Of a stretch of DNA of 64,000 nucleotides, positions 33,001 to 44,833 are shown piece after piece. This DNA comes from Brassica napus (Eukaryota > Streptophyta > Magnoliopsida > Brassicales > Brassicaceae), in NCBI RefSeq assembly GCF_020379485.1, contig NC_063448.1:46819218-46883217 (forward strand). The letters are read 5' to 3'. Position numbers and translations under genes: made by a program. The notes beneath the pieces were generated by a model, which was not told where the DNA came from, ran no database searches, and worked only from the letters and a program-made list of their open reading frames with translations. The stretch's first letter is position 1. Every line of letters starts with the position of its first letter.

Positions 33001-33708
33001 CTTGCTCTTCAACTTCTCCTCTCTCTCCAACTTAACTTTATAAACGGATGGCGAGATTGATTTAATTTTAAGTTGTTTGCCTAAGCTACTTTGATCGAGA
33101 AATTGGCTTGGATCATAATTGGTGAAGAGCGAGAAGGAAGTTAGATCAACGTAATGCCGTCGAGGATGAAGATCGAGTCAATCAATATCAATTCACATGT
33201 ACACAACCGGCTGCGCCATGCTGAGTAAGTTTAGATCAGTCTCATCCCGATAACATTTCTGAAATGTGTTGTTTAAAACTCGGATATCAATTCATTTGAC
33301 ATTTGTTTTTATCAGCTTTTGACCGGCAAAGGTGCCTCTTTGACTGCCGAAAGCTCTATCGAGTTAGATCTTCTCTCTATTTCTCTGCCTGAAAAACTCA
33401 ATCAGAGAGAGTTTGGTTCAGTACCGTAGTTTCTTTGTTCGTTTAGTTTATTGGTTTTATATGGATGTCATTTATGGTTTCTCCCTCATGGCACACGAAC
33501 TGGCTCGAGGAAATATCAAATATAGAACTCAACCACAGATCAGCTACAAAGCCATCTACCAAAAGTCCCTTCTCCTTACATCTGTCTTCCTCTAATAAGC
33601 ATTGCCAAGATCTCTCAGTAAGTAAACCTTTTACCTAATATGATCAGGCAACTTTGAGATCTGATATTTTGGTTTGTTTGCGGATTTCAAAGAATGCGGC
33701 TGGCGGGG

Positions 33709-34076
33709 AAATGATTTCTAACTCCATGGGACCATGTAGTGACTCTTGCTCCGTTTGTTTGGAAACAAAATGGAACCTAGCTGCTGATGGTAATGTATCG
33801 ATTCTTCTCTACTGACCTTAATTAGAACACTGAATTGATTGTTTGTCTGTGTGACATAACAGGATGTGGTCATGAGTTCTGCACAAAATGTGCGTTATAC
33901 CTAAGCACCACAAATATACCACAAGTTGTTCCTAAAAATAACTCGAATAAACAGTCAATGGAAACTCCTTCAGAAGCTTTTGTGGCTTCTACTCTATACG
34001 AAGTTGAAGAGGATAGAGTTGGTGTACCTCTTTTGAGTGGGCTCTATGAGGTACCATCGTTCTTTCCAGTGTTTTA
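33709..34076 (+). pseudogene. RING-finger E3 ligase fragment (XBAT-like), with intron
   Basis: Exon 1 reads SMGPCSDSCSVCLETKWNLA and AADG up to a GTAATG donor at about 33790. After an intron ending ATAACAG (33861), exon 2 reads CGHEFCTKCALYLSTTN. Together these are the first six metal ligands of a RING finger (C-x2-C, C-x-H, C-x2-C). The last pair (CPLC in the family) is absent; instead there is unrelated text up to a stop at 34075. The wording is closest, from memory, to plant XB3/XBAT-type ankyrin-RING ligases. No ankyrin repeats were found upstream. Retained intron and position left of a Helitron 3' end suggest capture. Confidence 0.55.
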
Positions 34077-34330
34077 AAAATTTCATGTAAATGTTAACAT
34101 TTTGAACCTTTAGAGTCCTTATATCCAATCTATATTTCTGTTCTGACCAAGGAACCAGAATGCTATTCGTGAACTTGGTGAGGAGATATTGTTTCCAATG
34201 TTCTGAAATGGATATAAACTACAAAAAAAACCTAAAATTTTTGGCTGTTGCGTATTACCGTTTTAAGTTTTACGTTTTAAGATCCGTAAAGAGTCTAAGT
34301 TATGTTTGTTTTTATGTTATGTGCTCTATG

Positions 34331-34355
34331 TCGCTCTCTCTCTCTCTCTCTCTCT
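34331..34355. repeat. (CT)n microsatellite
   Basis: An uninterrupted CT run in non-coding DNA downstream of the RING fragment. Confidence 0.9.
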
Positions 34356-34359
34356 TGTG

Positions 34360-35030
34360 TTGCGGAGAATTCATGTACTGATGTTGATACCATATAGACC
34401 AGTTTCGTTTGGATTTTTTTTCCACCCAGGTTATACGCGGAAGAAAGTTTCAACCCTCTAGGCTTCTTGCAGGTTCTTGGGAAGCTTGGCTTAAGGTTGA
34501 TCCCTCTCTGCTCCCCACTCCTACGACTTTTACAATGTTTGATTATTGTTGCAAGCAAAAACAATGTATATGCTTATTATATATATGTTCTCGAAATTGT
34601 TACTCCTAATGCTAAAATAGTAAAATCAAATATTTATATGATTATGGTCGCAAGATGACAGCTGTTTATCACCTTTTCTGAGTTAAGAAAATACAAAAGA
34701 TTGATTATTAATAATTTGGTATCCGAAATTTTTTATTGCCTTTTAGTTTCTCAGAAAATAATAAATTAAATACACAGCCATTAGAAAAATATAGATATTT
34801 ACACTGATATATGAAAATAAAGCATAAAAATTTATCTAACAGAAAATATTTTAAATAAAATCAAGATTTATATAATTATGATAGCAAGATGACATTTGTT
34901 CTTCACTTTTTTAGTTGACAAAAAACAAAGGATTGATTGTTGATTTGGTACACCAAAAGTTTTGATGCTCTTCAATTTTCTAGAAAATAGTTATTAACTA
35001 CGCAGCTAAAAAAATAATGTTTGGAAATTA
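34360..35030. other. Non-coding stretch
   Basis: No recognised gene. Two diverged copies of a phrase (ATTTATATAATTATGATAGCAAGATGACA type, near 34630 and 34868) show a local duplication of about 240 bp. Confidence 0.4.
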
Positions 35031-35034
35031 AATA

Positions 35035-35852
35035 CTCCATCCGTTTTATAAAGATGGATTTTTTATTATTTTCACACATTAAAAAAACACATTAAACTAC
35101 TATAATAAATGTATCGTTTTCTGTAATTTTCAATTTTCAATAATTTTTAACCAATAGTAATTCAATAAAGTCAATTAATTTTCTCGAAATTTACAATTTT
35201 TTCATAGAAAACACAAAAATACATCTTTGTGAAACAAACTTTTTTCTAAAAAATCAATCTTAATAGAACAGAGGGTAGGCCTGGGCGTTCGGTGGTCCGT
35301 TCGGTTTCGGTCCGGGTGATTCGAATTTTCGGATTTTCGGTGTTATGCTCATAAGTACCATTCGGTTTTTACTAATTATCGGATCGGGTTCAGTTCGGTT
35401 CCTTCCGGGTTCGGTTCGGATCGGATTTAACCAATGTTTAAAATCGTACAAAAATATATTTTTAAAAACCTCAAAAATTGACCAAAAAAATTTCAAAATA
35501 TATAAATTATTTACAAATCTAATTAAAAATTAGTTAAACTATCTAAATTAACTAAAAAGTATTCAAAATAACAAATAAAACAAACTACAAAAATATTTTG
35601 AATACTCTAAAATATCTAAATCACCTTAATATATATAAAAACATTAACATATTTAACTAATTTCGGATATCTTCGGATCTTAATTCGGATTTTGGTTCGG
35701 TTCGGGTTATAACCAAAGTCCAAAGTAGTAAGCTCATAAGTCCCATTCGGATATTTTTGTAAAACAGTTCGGATTCGGTTTCAGTTTTTCCGGTTCGGGT
35801 TAAGGTCGGTACTTTGGGTTGAGTTAAAAACGCTCAGGCCTAACAGAGGGAG
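35035..35852. mobile_element. Stowaway-like MITE split by a 567-bp insert
   Basis: The left end is TA then CTCCATCCGTTTTATAAAG and the right end CAGAGGGAG then TA, matching the CTCCCTC-type ends of plant Stowaway elements. Removing the insert at 35276-35842 and one copy of its 8-bp duplication leaves 243 bp, exactly the length of the intact relative at 36705-36947. Confidence 0.8.
35276..35842. mobile_element. Nested TIR element rich in TTCGG motifs
   Basis: The ends TAGGCCTGGGCGTT and (inverse) TAGGCCTGAGCGTT match at 13 of 14. The insert is flanked by ACAGAGGG on both sides (35268-35275 and 35843-35850), an 8-bp duplication like those of hAT elements; a 9-bp reading (AACAGAGGG) is also possible. 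Both sides inside carry repeated GGTTCGG/TCGGATT words. No coding capacity. Confidence 0.75.
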
Positions 35853-35854
35853 TA

Positions 35855-36702
35855 TAAAACTATCAAAATAAAAACTCTTAAATTGCAAGTCTCAAAATAT
35901 ATATGTCACAATAGTTAGTTCTGTATTAAATCACTAGCAAAAATTATCCAGAAGAAATTAATTTGATATCTAAGTTACTTCATTTAAAATATATACATAT
36001 AAATAAATAAAACTGAAAATATATATTACGTCTTTAAAAATAAAACTCACATATAAATAAAACTGAAGTGTACTTTTTTGTAAATTATGTATATATATTA
36101 CCTAACAAAAATAGATGTCCTGTAAATAAAATATCAATATAAACTTACTAAAATCAATATAAAAATATGTAGAAAGAGATGAATATTTTTGGAAAAAAAT
36201 CTTTTAAAAATTACATATAACGAAAGATTACCAAGTTATAAAACTAAAGGGCTGAACTGGAAACAACAATAACTAACATCAAGTATATAAGTAAACATAT
36301 TAGTAAAGACTAGAGAAATACATAAGTATACAAAAATGAAGATAACTTAAACTAAAAAACTCTTTAGGGATGTCAAAAAAACAAAACTTAAACTAAAAAA
36401 TTAAATATAATTGGTAAATGGTAAAATATAAATCAGATAAGAAATAAACTTTCGAACTCGAGAGATAAAAGTGAAGGTGGACGCAAACTTATACATAAAT
36501 TACAATAGGCAAATAAATTTATACCTAAGTAGATATACAATAGGAAAATATACAATAAAAGTGAAATTCAATAAATAAATTTTATCGTAGGTCTACATTT
36601 GTAAGAATAAATATGTAGGATCAAAACGATACTTTCATAAATGTCCAACATTAAAAAGTGGAAAGAAAAATCATGTTGGTAATGAACATAAATCTTAAAA
36701 TA
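35855..36702. other. AT-rich DNA, no gene seen
   Basis: No exon or further element was recognised between the two Stowaway-like copies. Confidence 0.35.
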
Positions 36703-36704
36703 TA

Positions 36705-36947
36705 CTCACTCTATTTCAAAATGTTACTTATTTTAGATCTTTCACACATTTTAATAAAACACATTAAATTTGCATAATTTTTTTGTGATTATATTTTCCC
36801 ATAATTTTAAGCCAATAAAATTTAATAAGTGCAATTAAGGTTTTTAAAATTTGCAATTAGTTAATAAAACATGCATTGAAAATGTTAAAAATAGATCTTT
36901 TGAAACAATTTTTTTCTAAAATATGTAACTTTATGAAACAGAGGGAG
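36705..36947. mobile_element. Stowaway-like MITE (243 bp)
   Basis: Flanked by TA on both sides, with left end CTCACTCTATTTCAAAATG and right end CAGAGGGAG (inverse CTCCCTCTG). The inside shares TTTCACACATT and AAAACACATTAAA with the split copy at 35035. Confidence 0.75.
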
Positions 36948-37349
36948 TATAAAGATTGAGAAATCACATTAATTAATCATATTCAGTATAATTTAAAATT
37001 AATTAAAAATACATAAAACTCCATAAACAAAAAAATATATACAAAAGAATATAAATCACACAAGGTTAACGGACAGAGATGAAGAAAACAAACATCAAAT
37101 AAATTTTCAACCTTTAGTGTGGTAGTCATGCTATTCATTTTTCAGTTTCATGAATTGTAAACATATTTTATTATATCAAAATACACATTCAATAGAGTAA
37201 AATAATTAACAGCTCATACTATAACTTTATTAAAATATAAAGTAAAAATAATAAAATGATTTAACAAATAAAGACTTACATAAATAGAAATTCAAGAACA
37301 AATAATGCAAATAATAGTAAATAATAAATTTGCTATATTTAAAATATAT

Positions 37350-37380
37350 AAACCGCGCGTAGCGCGGTTAAAATCTCTAG
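37350..37380 (+). mobile_element. Helitron 3' terminus
   Basis: Perfect hairpin AACCGCGCGTAGCGCGGTT (37351-37369), then AAAATCT and CTAG, followed by T: a textbook plant Helitron 3' end. The 5' end was not fixed; if it lies near 32760-32815, the element is about 4.6 kb and would include the RING fragment and the Stowaway copies. Confidence 0.7.
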
Positions 37381-37494
37381 TATATTGTAAAACAAACACC
37401 AAATCTAGTCGTAAATGTTAAGAAGTAAGTTTCATTGATCACGAATCAACCATGACATTTATATGGAGGACTATATCAAGTTAGATAAAGAGAT

Positions 37495-37905
37495 TTGAGA
37501 AAATGACTAGGATAGCACTAAAAAAAGTTTTTGTCATAAATATAGTTTCTAAGAATAAAAATGATCAAAATAGCACTTAATGTTTTATCAAAAGAGATAA
37601 ATATACACTTATACCCCAATGGTAACTTAATTTAGACATTAGGGTTTAGAGTTAAGATTTAGGATTTAGGATTTAGAGTTTATAGTTTAGAGTTTAGAGT
37701 TTAGAGTTTAGGTTTTAGGGTTTAGAGTTGGGGAGTGGGGTTTTGGGTTTGGGGTTCAGGTTTAGGGTTTAGAGTTTAAGGTTTAAAGTGGGGATGAGAT
37801 TTTGGGATAAAATGATATTTTGGTCATTTTAGTTTTTTAGAACTATTTTTGTGATATAAACTTAAAAATGTGCTATTTTGGAGATTTGTCAAAAATACTT
37901 TGATT
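37495..37905. mobile_element. Terminal-repeat element with telomere-like core
   Basis: The left end TTGAGAAAATGACTAGGATA, then GCACT, resembles the inverse of the right end (TTGACAAATCTCCAAAATAG, then CACAT), with TIRs of about 50 bp diverged from each other. The centre (37635-37790) is a run of GTTTAGAG/GGTTTAGGG words, a degenerate telomere-like array. This layout is that of nonautonomous MULE-type elements in Brassicaceae. Confidence 0.5.
37637..37790 (+). repeat. Degenerate TTTAGGG-like array
   Basis: Many variants of TTTAGGG, TTTAGAG and TTTGGGG follow one another. They are too diverged and too short for a telomere and lie inside a transposable element. Confidence 0.75.
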
Positions 37906-38195
37906 GTATGATTTTGTCTAGTTGCGTGGATTTGGTGTTGCTTGCAAATCTGATGACATGGTTCAATTATTCTCCAAACCAAAATGTTACGTTTACATTC
38001 CTATGTATTATTATGCACTCAAAAGATATTTACCATCATCCTTGAATATATATTACAAAAGAAAAAAAAAAGTTTCTGTTTCTTTTTTTCCATATCCAAG
38101 AAACATGCTTTTGATTCTTCCTCATCTCTGTCTTCTATCAAGCACCCCCTTTGTCTTTCATCTGTTTCTCCGTGCGACAAAGTCGCAAAAGATAC

Positions 38196-41100
38196 TCAGC
38201 TCAGGTCAAAACCTGCTTCTGCGCTTATGGCGTACATCAATTTGGTCTCAAGTTGCTCTTTGCTGCATCATTGACGAAAGAGATGTTAAGTTTGCTTTCT
38301 CCAGTTATATAGGATCGAGTGGAAGACAAGTTATTCGAGAGAAATGATGAAGTTTTCTCGTAATGAGTAAAAACCAACACTGATGATGTATATTATGGGA
38401 AGGACAAACCTTTGATAGGGAGGAAGCTTGAGAAGGTTCATACAAGTGGCTGATGTAGGTAGTCTATCAACTGCTTCATTACTCGCGCTACCCGCAGCCC
38501 TGAAACACAGTCCCAAAACGATGATGATGTTTAATGATTTGTGTAACTTCAAACGAAAATGATTATGAATCCTGTGTAAGGTCACCTCTGTATACAGAAT
38601 GCAGGTTCCAAGTATTTGAAACCAAGCAGTGGTCCTCTCGAACAGCCTGTCACAAATCTGTAAATAAAGACGATAGATGTGTTGGTTCCTTCTCAGTTCC
38701 GTTGAAGAAACACACAAAAGACTCATGTGATAACTTGGGTGAAATTGACTTACTTTAAGAACTTCTTCTGGTTTTCGGTTGAGAAGCTTTTCAGAACTTC
38801 CCAGAACATATCAATCACATAATGTCCCTGTCAAGAAACACAGGCGATGTGTTCATATAACAATGTTTCAATTACTTAATGAATGGCATTTCTGCTGACA
38901 GCAAAGAAGAACTCACAGCGTTGTAGCCTCCTGTATAGTTAGTGTTCTGACGCAAGTCGTCAATATCCAAATAATCAGCTGAACCAGATATAAGAACCTA
39001 CAACCAAACCCCACAAAAGGTAGGTAAACAACTAGCAAAGCAGTAATAGACACAAAATTTTAACCATCCAGAGCATGTTTATCCATTGGCACCTGAAGCT
39101 CATGTTCATTGAACATGTCGATACATTCTTTTGGAATGAGTTGCTGAAACCCTCTCAAGAAATGAGAACTCTGTTGGCGTATCTGCAACACAAAAAAATG
39201 GGATGATATCTTAAGTTATGAGTGACCTCAAGCATATGCTAAAATAAAGGAGAGAGAAAGTGCCGGCACCTGAAAATTCAACCGATGATTTGAAACCAGA
39301 TGAATGAAAGTTATAACATTCTCATTTGTAACCCGCATGTCTTTACCCCCTTGAAGTAACTCTTCCTCTGTCCTCTCTCCATATTCGTTGTTGAGAATAA
39401 CAAAGTAAAGCTCCAACTCTGCGATATTACCCTTATAACGCTGCAAGTAGTGGATAGAGAAAAAGCCAATAAGAACATCCAAAAACCATCCCAGGAACAC
39501 AAACAGATATTTCTCGGTTCTCCACATAATAAGAGGAAAACAGATGTTGCCAATACTAACCTTCAGAAATATAAGATGCTTATACAACTCAGGATCCAGA
39601 GAAGGCAAATCGTTCAAATAGTTGTACCTAGCCAACGATAAATATAAATTTTACGACGTCTACACAAGGTCTATGCGGGATTAACAAATGAATTGACAGG
39701 AAGTTGAAGGTAGAAATCAAATTAACAGTACTTGTGTTTCAATTTGCTGAGGAAAAAAGTTGCAAATGGTATATCAACTAGAATCCCTTCAAACATAGCC
39801 TGAAACAACAAAACGGGGAAAACATTTCATGAGTCGATTCTTTAAAGATGGAAAATCAACTTCAATAAAGAAAAAGGCCAAGTTAATAAAATTTATATGG
39901 AAACATACTTTTGCGAGAAGAGTGCCGAGAAAATGAAAGAACTGGAGATGCTGGTCATGTACCATTCCTGATCCAGGATTAGGATAAAGCATGTGATCAA
40001 CGGTCTCCTGAAAGAAAGCATGTACAAGATTTAAAAACGGTAGGCTACATGGTAAATTATGAAACCCACAAAACATGAGTAAAAACTAGACATGCGGACC
40101 TTAAACAACCCATATTGCACATCAAAGGCTGCTCGGGTAATTTTCTCCATGAAGTCTTTAAAAATGCCACCACCATCAATACCAGCTTCCTCAACTCCAA
40201 GTTCATTGACAAATGTCACGCGAATCTACATCCAGAAGTTATTTGCATTATAAAATATTACAAAAGAAAACAATATTCAGAAACACAGGAAAGAATAAAC
40301 GCATCTGTTGCAACTGCGAACAAACAACTGCTAGACGACAAATACCAGGCAAGAGATAAAACATACCGATCCCCGGAGATCATCTTCTGACAATGCACTC
40401 ATTTGATTGTAAGCATCTTCCAAGATGTGATCTCTTCGTATTCTGAACCGATTTCGAGCAAAAATGGCTTGAGATCCATGACCATGACTCTCCCTCGCCG
40501 TTGCTAATTGTGTCTACAAATATGTCCAGGAAATAAATACGGCCGCAGCAAAGTGATCAGTGAATAAGTACATACAATCTTTTCTCCCATTTACCCAGAT
40601 TAGTCATGCAAGTATATGTATACACATCCTAACAACCACTCACTGTGAAAATCTTGACTCTGCTTGTAAACGGAATCAGGAAAGGAGCGTGCATCAGTAT
40701 GTAGTTGGCTCTTGTACCTTCCGCTATTGCCTGGAGAAAGGAAAACAATATCAGCAAAGGTAGGAGAGAAATTAATCGAGTCATTCAAAATGATATAGAA
40801 ACAAGCACTAAACGAAACTGAAGTGTTGAGTCACCTGAGAGATAAAATATTCGTTGACTGTATCAGCTTGGAAATCGCTCGAGGAAGTGAATTGTTGCCG
40901 GTTGTTCCAATCTTGTAACTGCGGAAAAATTATAACAAAACGAAAAATGAACAAAGACCTTTGCCAAGTTATACTGACTCGCAGTCAACATAGCCATAAA
41001 ATGAACAATGACCTGTGAAAGTAATTCAGCAACTACAACCCCAACCCTGTTCTGAATCAAGCCAACAGGGTTCTTCTTTGAGAGGTTGTTGGAGACAGAT

Positions 41101-44100
41101 TTCCCCGTGCTAGGCTGCGTAAGTGGATTCACCCATAGTAACTGCCATAAAGCCTGGAATAAAAGAGCCATCATACACAAGAACAATTAGAAAATTAAAA
41201 GCATGGCACATTAGATGCTATTCTGGTGAAGAAATTTAACAACCACTACCAACGCAGCCATATGATTACAAAAAGCCAATCTAGATTACAGACTTTTGTG
41301 TTACAGATAGACATCTTAGGCCTTAGCTAATCACGTCTTTATATTTTGTGTAGCGTGTTTGAACTTAATGCACGTGTCTTCAATCATACCTCCTAAAACT
41401 CATCACATCGAAGTTACAAGACTACTTTATAGATCCCTCATAACACTTACTTGCTTGAGAATGATGATAAGCAACCTGATATCTTGTAGCGACAGTGGCT
41501 TCTCCCGTTCGTAAAACTCCTCATTGTCGACTATCATAAGCATATGCCTGATCAGACAACAATGTTAAATCAGATTTAAGTATTAAATCACCCTCACAAC
41601 GCCAACTTACTTATAGTCATACGACAGAAGCATCAAGTAATTCTACAGAAAATTTGGTATTAAATAAAGCAAACCTTACTTATAAACAGGACAAAAAACA
41701 ACCAGAGGTAATAGCCAACCCGGAGCATCTCCTGGAAGGTAAGCTAGGAGATTAGGCATGGATGACCACTTCTGGTTCTCATGGCATCGTTTCATATAAT
41801 TCCACAGCACAACTACAAGCTCCGTTCTATAAGCCAAAACTGTCATGATTCTCTCAAGAGGGAGAGTGTTGAATGCTGCATACAGAAAAGAACTGGCTGT
41901 GCCAATAGCTTGTGCTTCTTTATCTTCATCATATGGCTGTGTACCAAGCGAAACTTGATGGAACAAAACATTTGTCTGCATAGTTGACAATAAAATAACT
42001 TAGATTAAAATTAATAAATCACTTGACCGAGTAGGAATAGCACTGAATCTGGTTTCATATGACAGGGAATGGGTACATACTAACTGCAGAAGAAAACGTG
42101 AGTCTATAGCATTGGAGGTTATCTGCTGCTCCAGAGTCTTATTCAGGACTAATTCTGGTATATCGTCAATCAACATATCATCCTCCTCAGAAGAGCCTGA
42201 ACCACGATAAAAGTGCATGACTATTTCAGAATACGATCAAATTAATGAAGAACTCCGCGAGCAGAATGGACAGTTAAGTTTAATAATGAAACAAAACAAA
42301 TGTCATACTCTGTTTGCTTTCTCTTTCTGATGACTTCACAGGAGGAAGTTTCTCTAACAAGAAAGTTGCAACTGATGCAATGTCAACTGCCTGGTCAAAA
42401 TAAAGACAAGGAAACCTTAGATTCAAAGAGAACGGGGAGGACAATGTTTTGTGATTGAAATAATCTCATCAAGAACCCACCATATCCAATGAACAGTCAG
42501 GCTGTGACAACACCACATTTGCAGTTTCCAACGTATTACCAAGAAGACAAGCATAACCAGGGAACTCTGTGCTTGTATCTATTGGGAGAACATGGGTATC
42601 CTTTTGAATACAGAAAGCCATCTGGTGAATGTAATGTTGACTTAGATTTGGGTTGGCAAAGACCTGGACCATGAAACTATGAGTTTACCAAAGTTTAAAT
42701 GGATGCTGACAATTAAAACAATATGTAGTTCAGGGTTAAACATAAACTTGAAAACAAAAAAACTATCATATTACATAGATGATACTGCATATATTGTGCT
42801 TAGCGTCTATCCGTGACTAAAAGACATGAGTTGAGGAACCAACCACTTTCAGGTTTGGGAAGAGCTGCCATATCAAGGGCAATGTAAGGATCATAGATGA
42901 GAAACTCCAACGTGGATCATCAACAGGGCAGCAACATGGCTCACGGCCAACATGAGATACTACCAGGATCAATACTCTTTCAAGTGAAAGAATGTTGCCG
43001 GTCTTAGTCTGACCTCTAGGGTTTTCCTGCATCACAATACATATGCTTCAAAAGGAGAGGTTGCCAAGTATGGAACATCAATTTAAAAATGTGCAGTAAA
43101 TAAAAGAAATGGATGGTTGGGGATAATATTGGGAAACTACTGGAGAATACCTTAGCTGTAATGACGATTTCTCTGACCAGTTTGAATATGTGTCTTTTCT
43201 GTAGATAACTCACAGTTTTGCAAACCCAAGGCAGCTTAGGATCTAGCACCAATGACATCGCCTCCATCAATATAGCTGTTGAGGTGCTGGCTTCTTCAGT
43301 GGTAACTAACAGCTGATCCCTTAAACGGTCCCTGCTGATTCAAATCAGGAGGAGGCAAAACTGAACAGATTAATAATAGAACTGAAATAAAGCCAATATA
43401 ATGACAGTTGATCACAGTTTGATACAAAAAGGCTATAGCCTTTAAATGAGAGATGACAACAAAAAAAAGGTAATAATAATAACCTATTCTGATGTATAGC
43501 CTCAATGCAGGTAAAAGCAAGTTCCTTTACTCTAAAATCCACCAAATTATGCTCAGCGGAATAGTCCGAGCCAGAGAAAAGGCTGAGAATGTCACCTGTC
43601 ATATGATGAAAGTTCAAGTAGCATTAAGCAAGATCCCAGTCATTATTGGGAAGAAACTAGAAAAAGATTGTTCTTGAAGCAAAAAAAAAAACAATAATAA
43701 TACAGTGTATAAGTACGAGGATGGGAGAATTTAATTCGTGGTGAAGGAGACATTTCTCACACAAGGCTCTAGTTATATTGCTCAGAAGATACACAAATAA
43801 AACAAGAGTATAAATCAATAACTGATTAAGCAAAATGAAGACTCAGAACATGCGTCCCCATACATAAGAGTTACCTAGAAAGTTAAACCACACTAATCAA
43901 ACCCATGGATGAACTGACCAAAAGTATCAACAAAAGGAATACTGGAAATACCATTGCTGTGAGCAAACATTTTCAGTAGGCGACACGTCTCCACAAGTAT
44001 CAGAAAATCCCCCGAGTTTTTTGCCTTGAAGAAAAACAGAAACTGACGGAGGAAGCTTGAACCTGGCTCAAAGCAATGCCTGAATGCAGAAAAATTATTA

Positions 44101-44833
44101 AAAGGGTGACAAGACAAATAAGTTACCAAAGAAAAATCTTAAGACCAGAAGAAAGGGAAAAAATGTAACAATACTATTTAGACAAAAAGAAAAATACCTA
44201 TCGACATTCTGGCAATTATCCCCATAGGTTTCACAGAACTCACGCCTCACCTTGGAGCGCTCAGTGGCCACTGATCTTCTACCTCTAAAGAATTTCTGTA
44301 GCCAAAAATGTGTCAGCAGTCAGCAATTTGCCCATCAAGAGGATCATAAACGCTTCAAAAGTATTTTATCTTGAGCCAAACAAATGCCTTTATAATAAAG
44401 TGTTGCATCTGCAGCTCGTCCAGCTACCATTTTGTAATAGTAATATTTAAATCCTAAACCCCACTACCCAAACGAGACCTACAGGAACATTACCGCATGA
44501 ACACGAAAAGGATCAAATGCTCAAGAACAATGTGTTCCATAAGCCAAATCAGTTGAGGAAAGACTGAGATTTTGGAAAGGAGACATATTTTAGCTCAACA
44601 TTCCATCAAAGGCTACATTGCTAAGAAAACAGAGCCCCGAAAATAAATAAAAATATCATCTTTAAGTCGATTACCTGAATTTTGAGGGCAGCGGCATTCT
44701 GCTGCTTCTGAAGCAGACGGCGATTACGCTCCATCCTGGTCTGCTCCAGAAGCTTCCGAGCATCTCTCTCCTTAGTGCTCCGGCCACCTAAATCAACTCG
44801 CTTCCGAGTCGACGGATCGCCGGAGAAAAACAT
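38196..44833 (-). CDS. UPL6: HECT-type E3 ubiquitin ligase UPL6
   Basis: I traced 26 exons from 44675-44833 (start [17 protein letters not shown]) to 38196-38262 (end SAEAGFDLS). All have GT-AG borders and consistent phases, totalling 3099 nt and 1032 residues, against about 1029 in Arabidopsis UPL6 (from memory). Residues about 45-65 hold an IQ motif ([12 protein letters not shown]). The C-terminal third, from about residue 690 ([18 protein letters not shown]), is the HECT domain, with catalytic Cys1000 in [18 protein letters not shown] ligases accept ubiquitin from an E2 on this cysteine and pass it to substrates. Exons, high to low: 44675-44833, 44198-44295, 43952-44079, 43484-43595, 43151-43331, 42844-43026, 42481-42663, 42309-42390, 42081-42196, 41680-41975, 41451-41547, 41013-41153, 40835-40918, 40644-40730, 40367-40513, 40100-40225, 39909-40007, 39732-39799, 39561-39627, 39270-39440, 39093-39182, 38917-38997, 38754-38827, 38586-38657, 38410-38499, 38196-38262. 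No lesion was seen. Confidence 0.95.

Noticed and set aside
37637..37790. True interstitial telomere
   Set aside because: The words are too degenerate and lie inside a terminal-repeat element, so a transposon origin explains them better.
37922..38347. 141-codon plus-strand ORF
   Set aside because: Its 3' half is antisense to the last UPL6 exon and last intron; the 5' half has no domain.
39228..39635. 135-codon minus-strand ORF with UPL6 similarity
   Set aside because: It reads through two UPL6 introns by chance; the spliced model (39561-39627, 39270-39440) explains the similarity.
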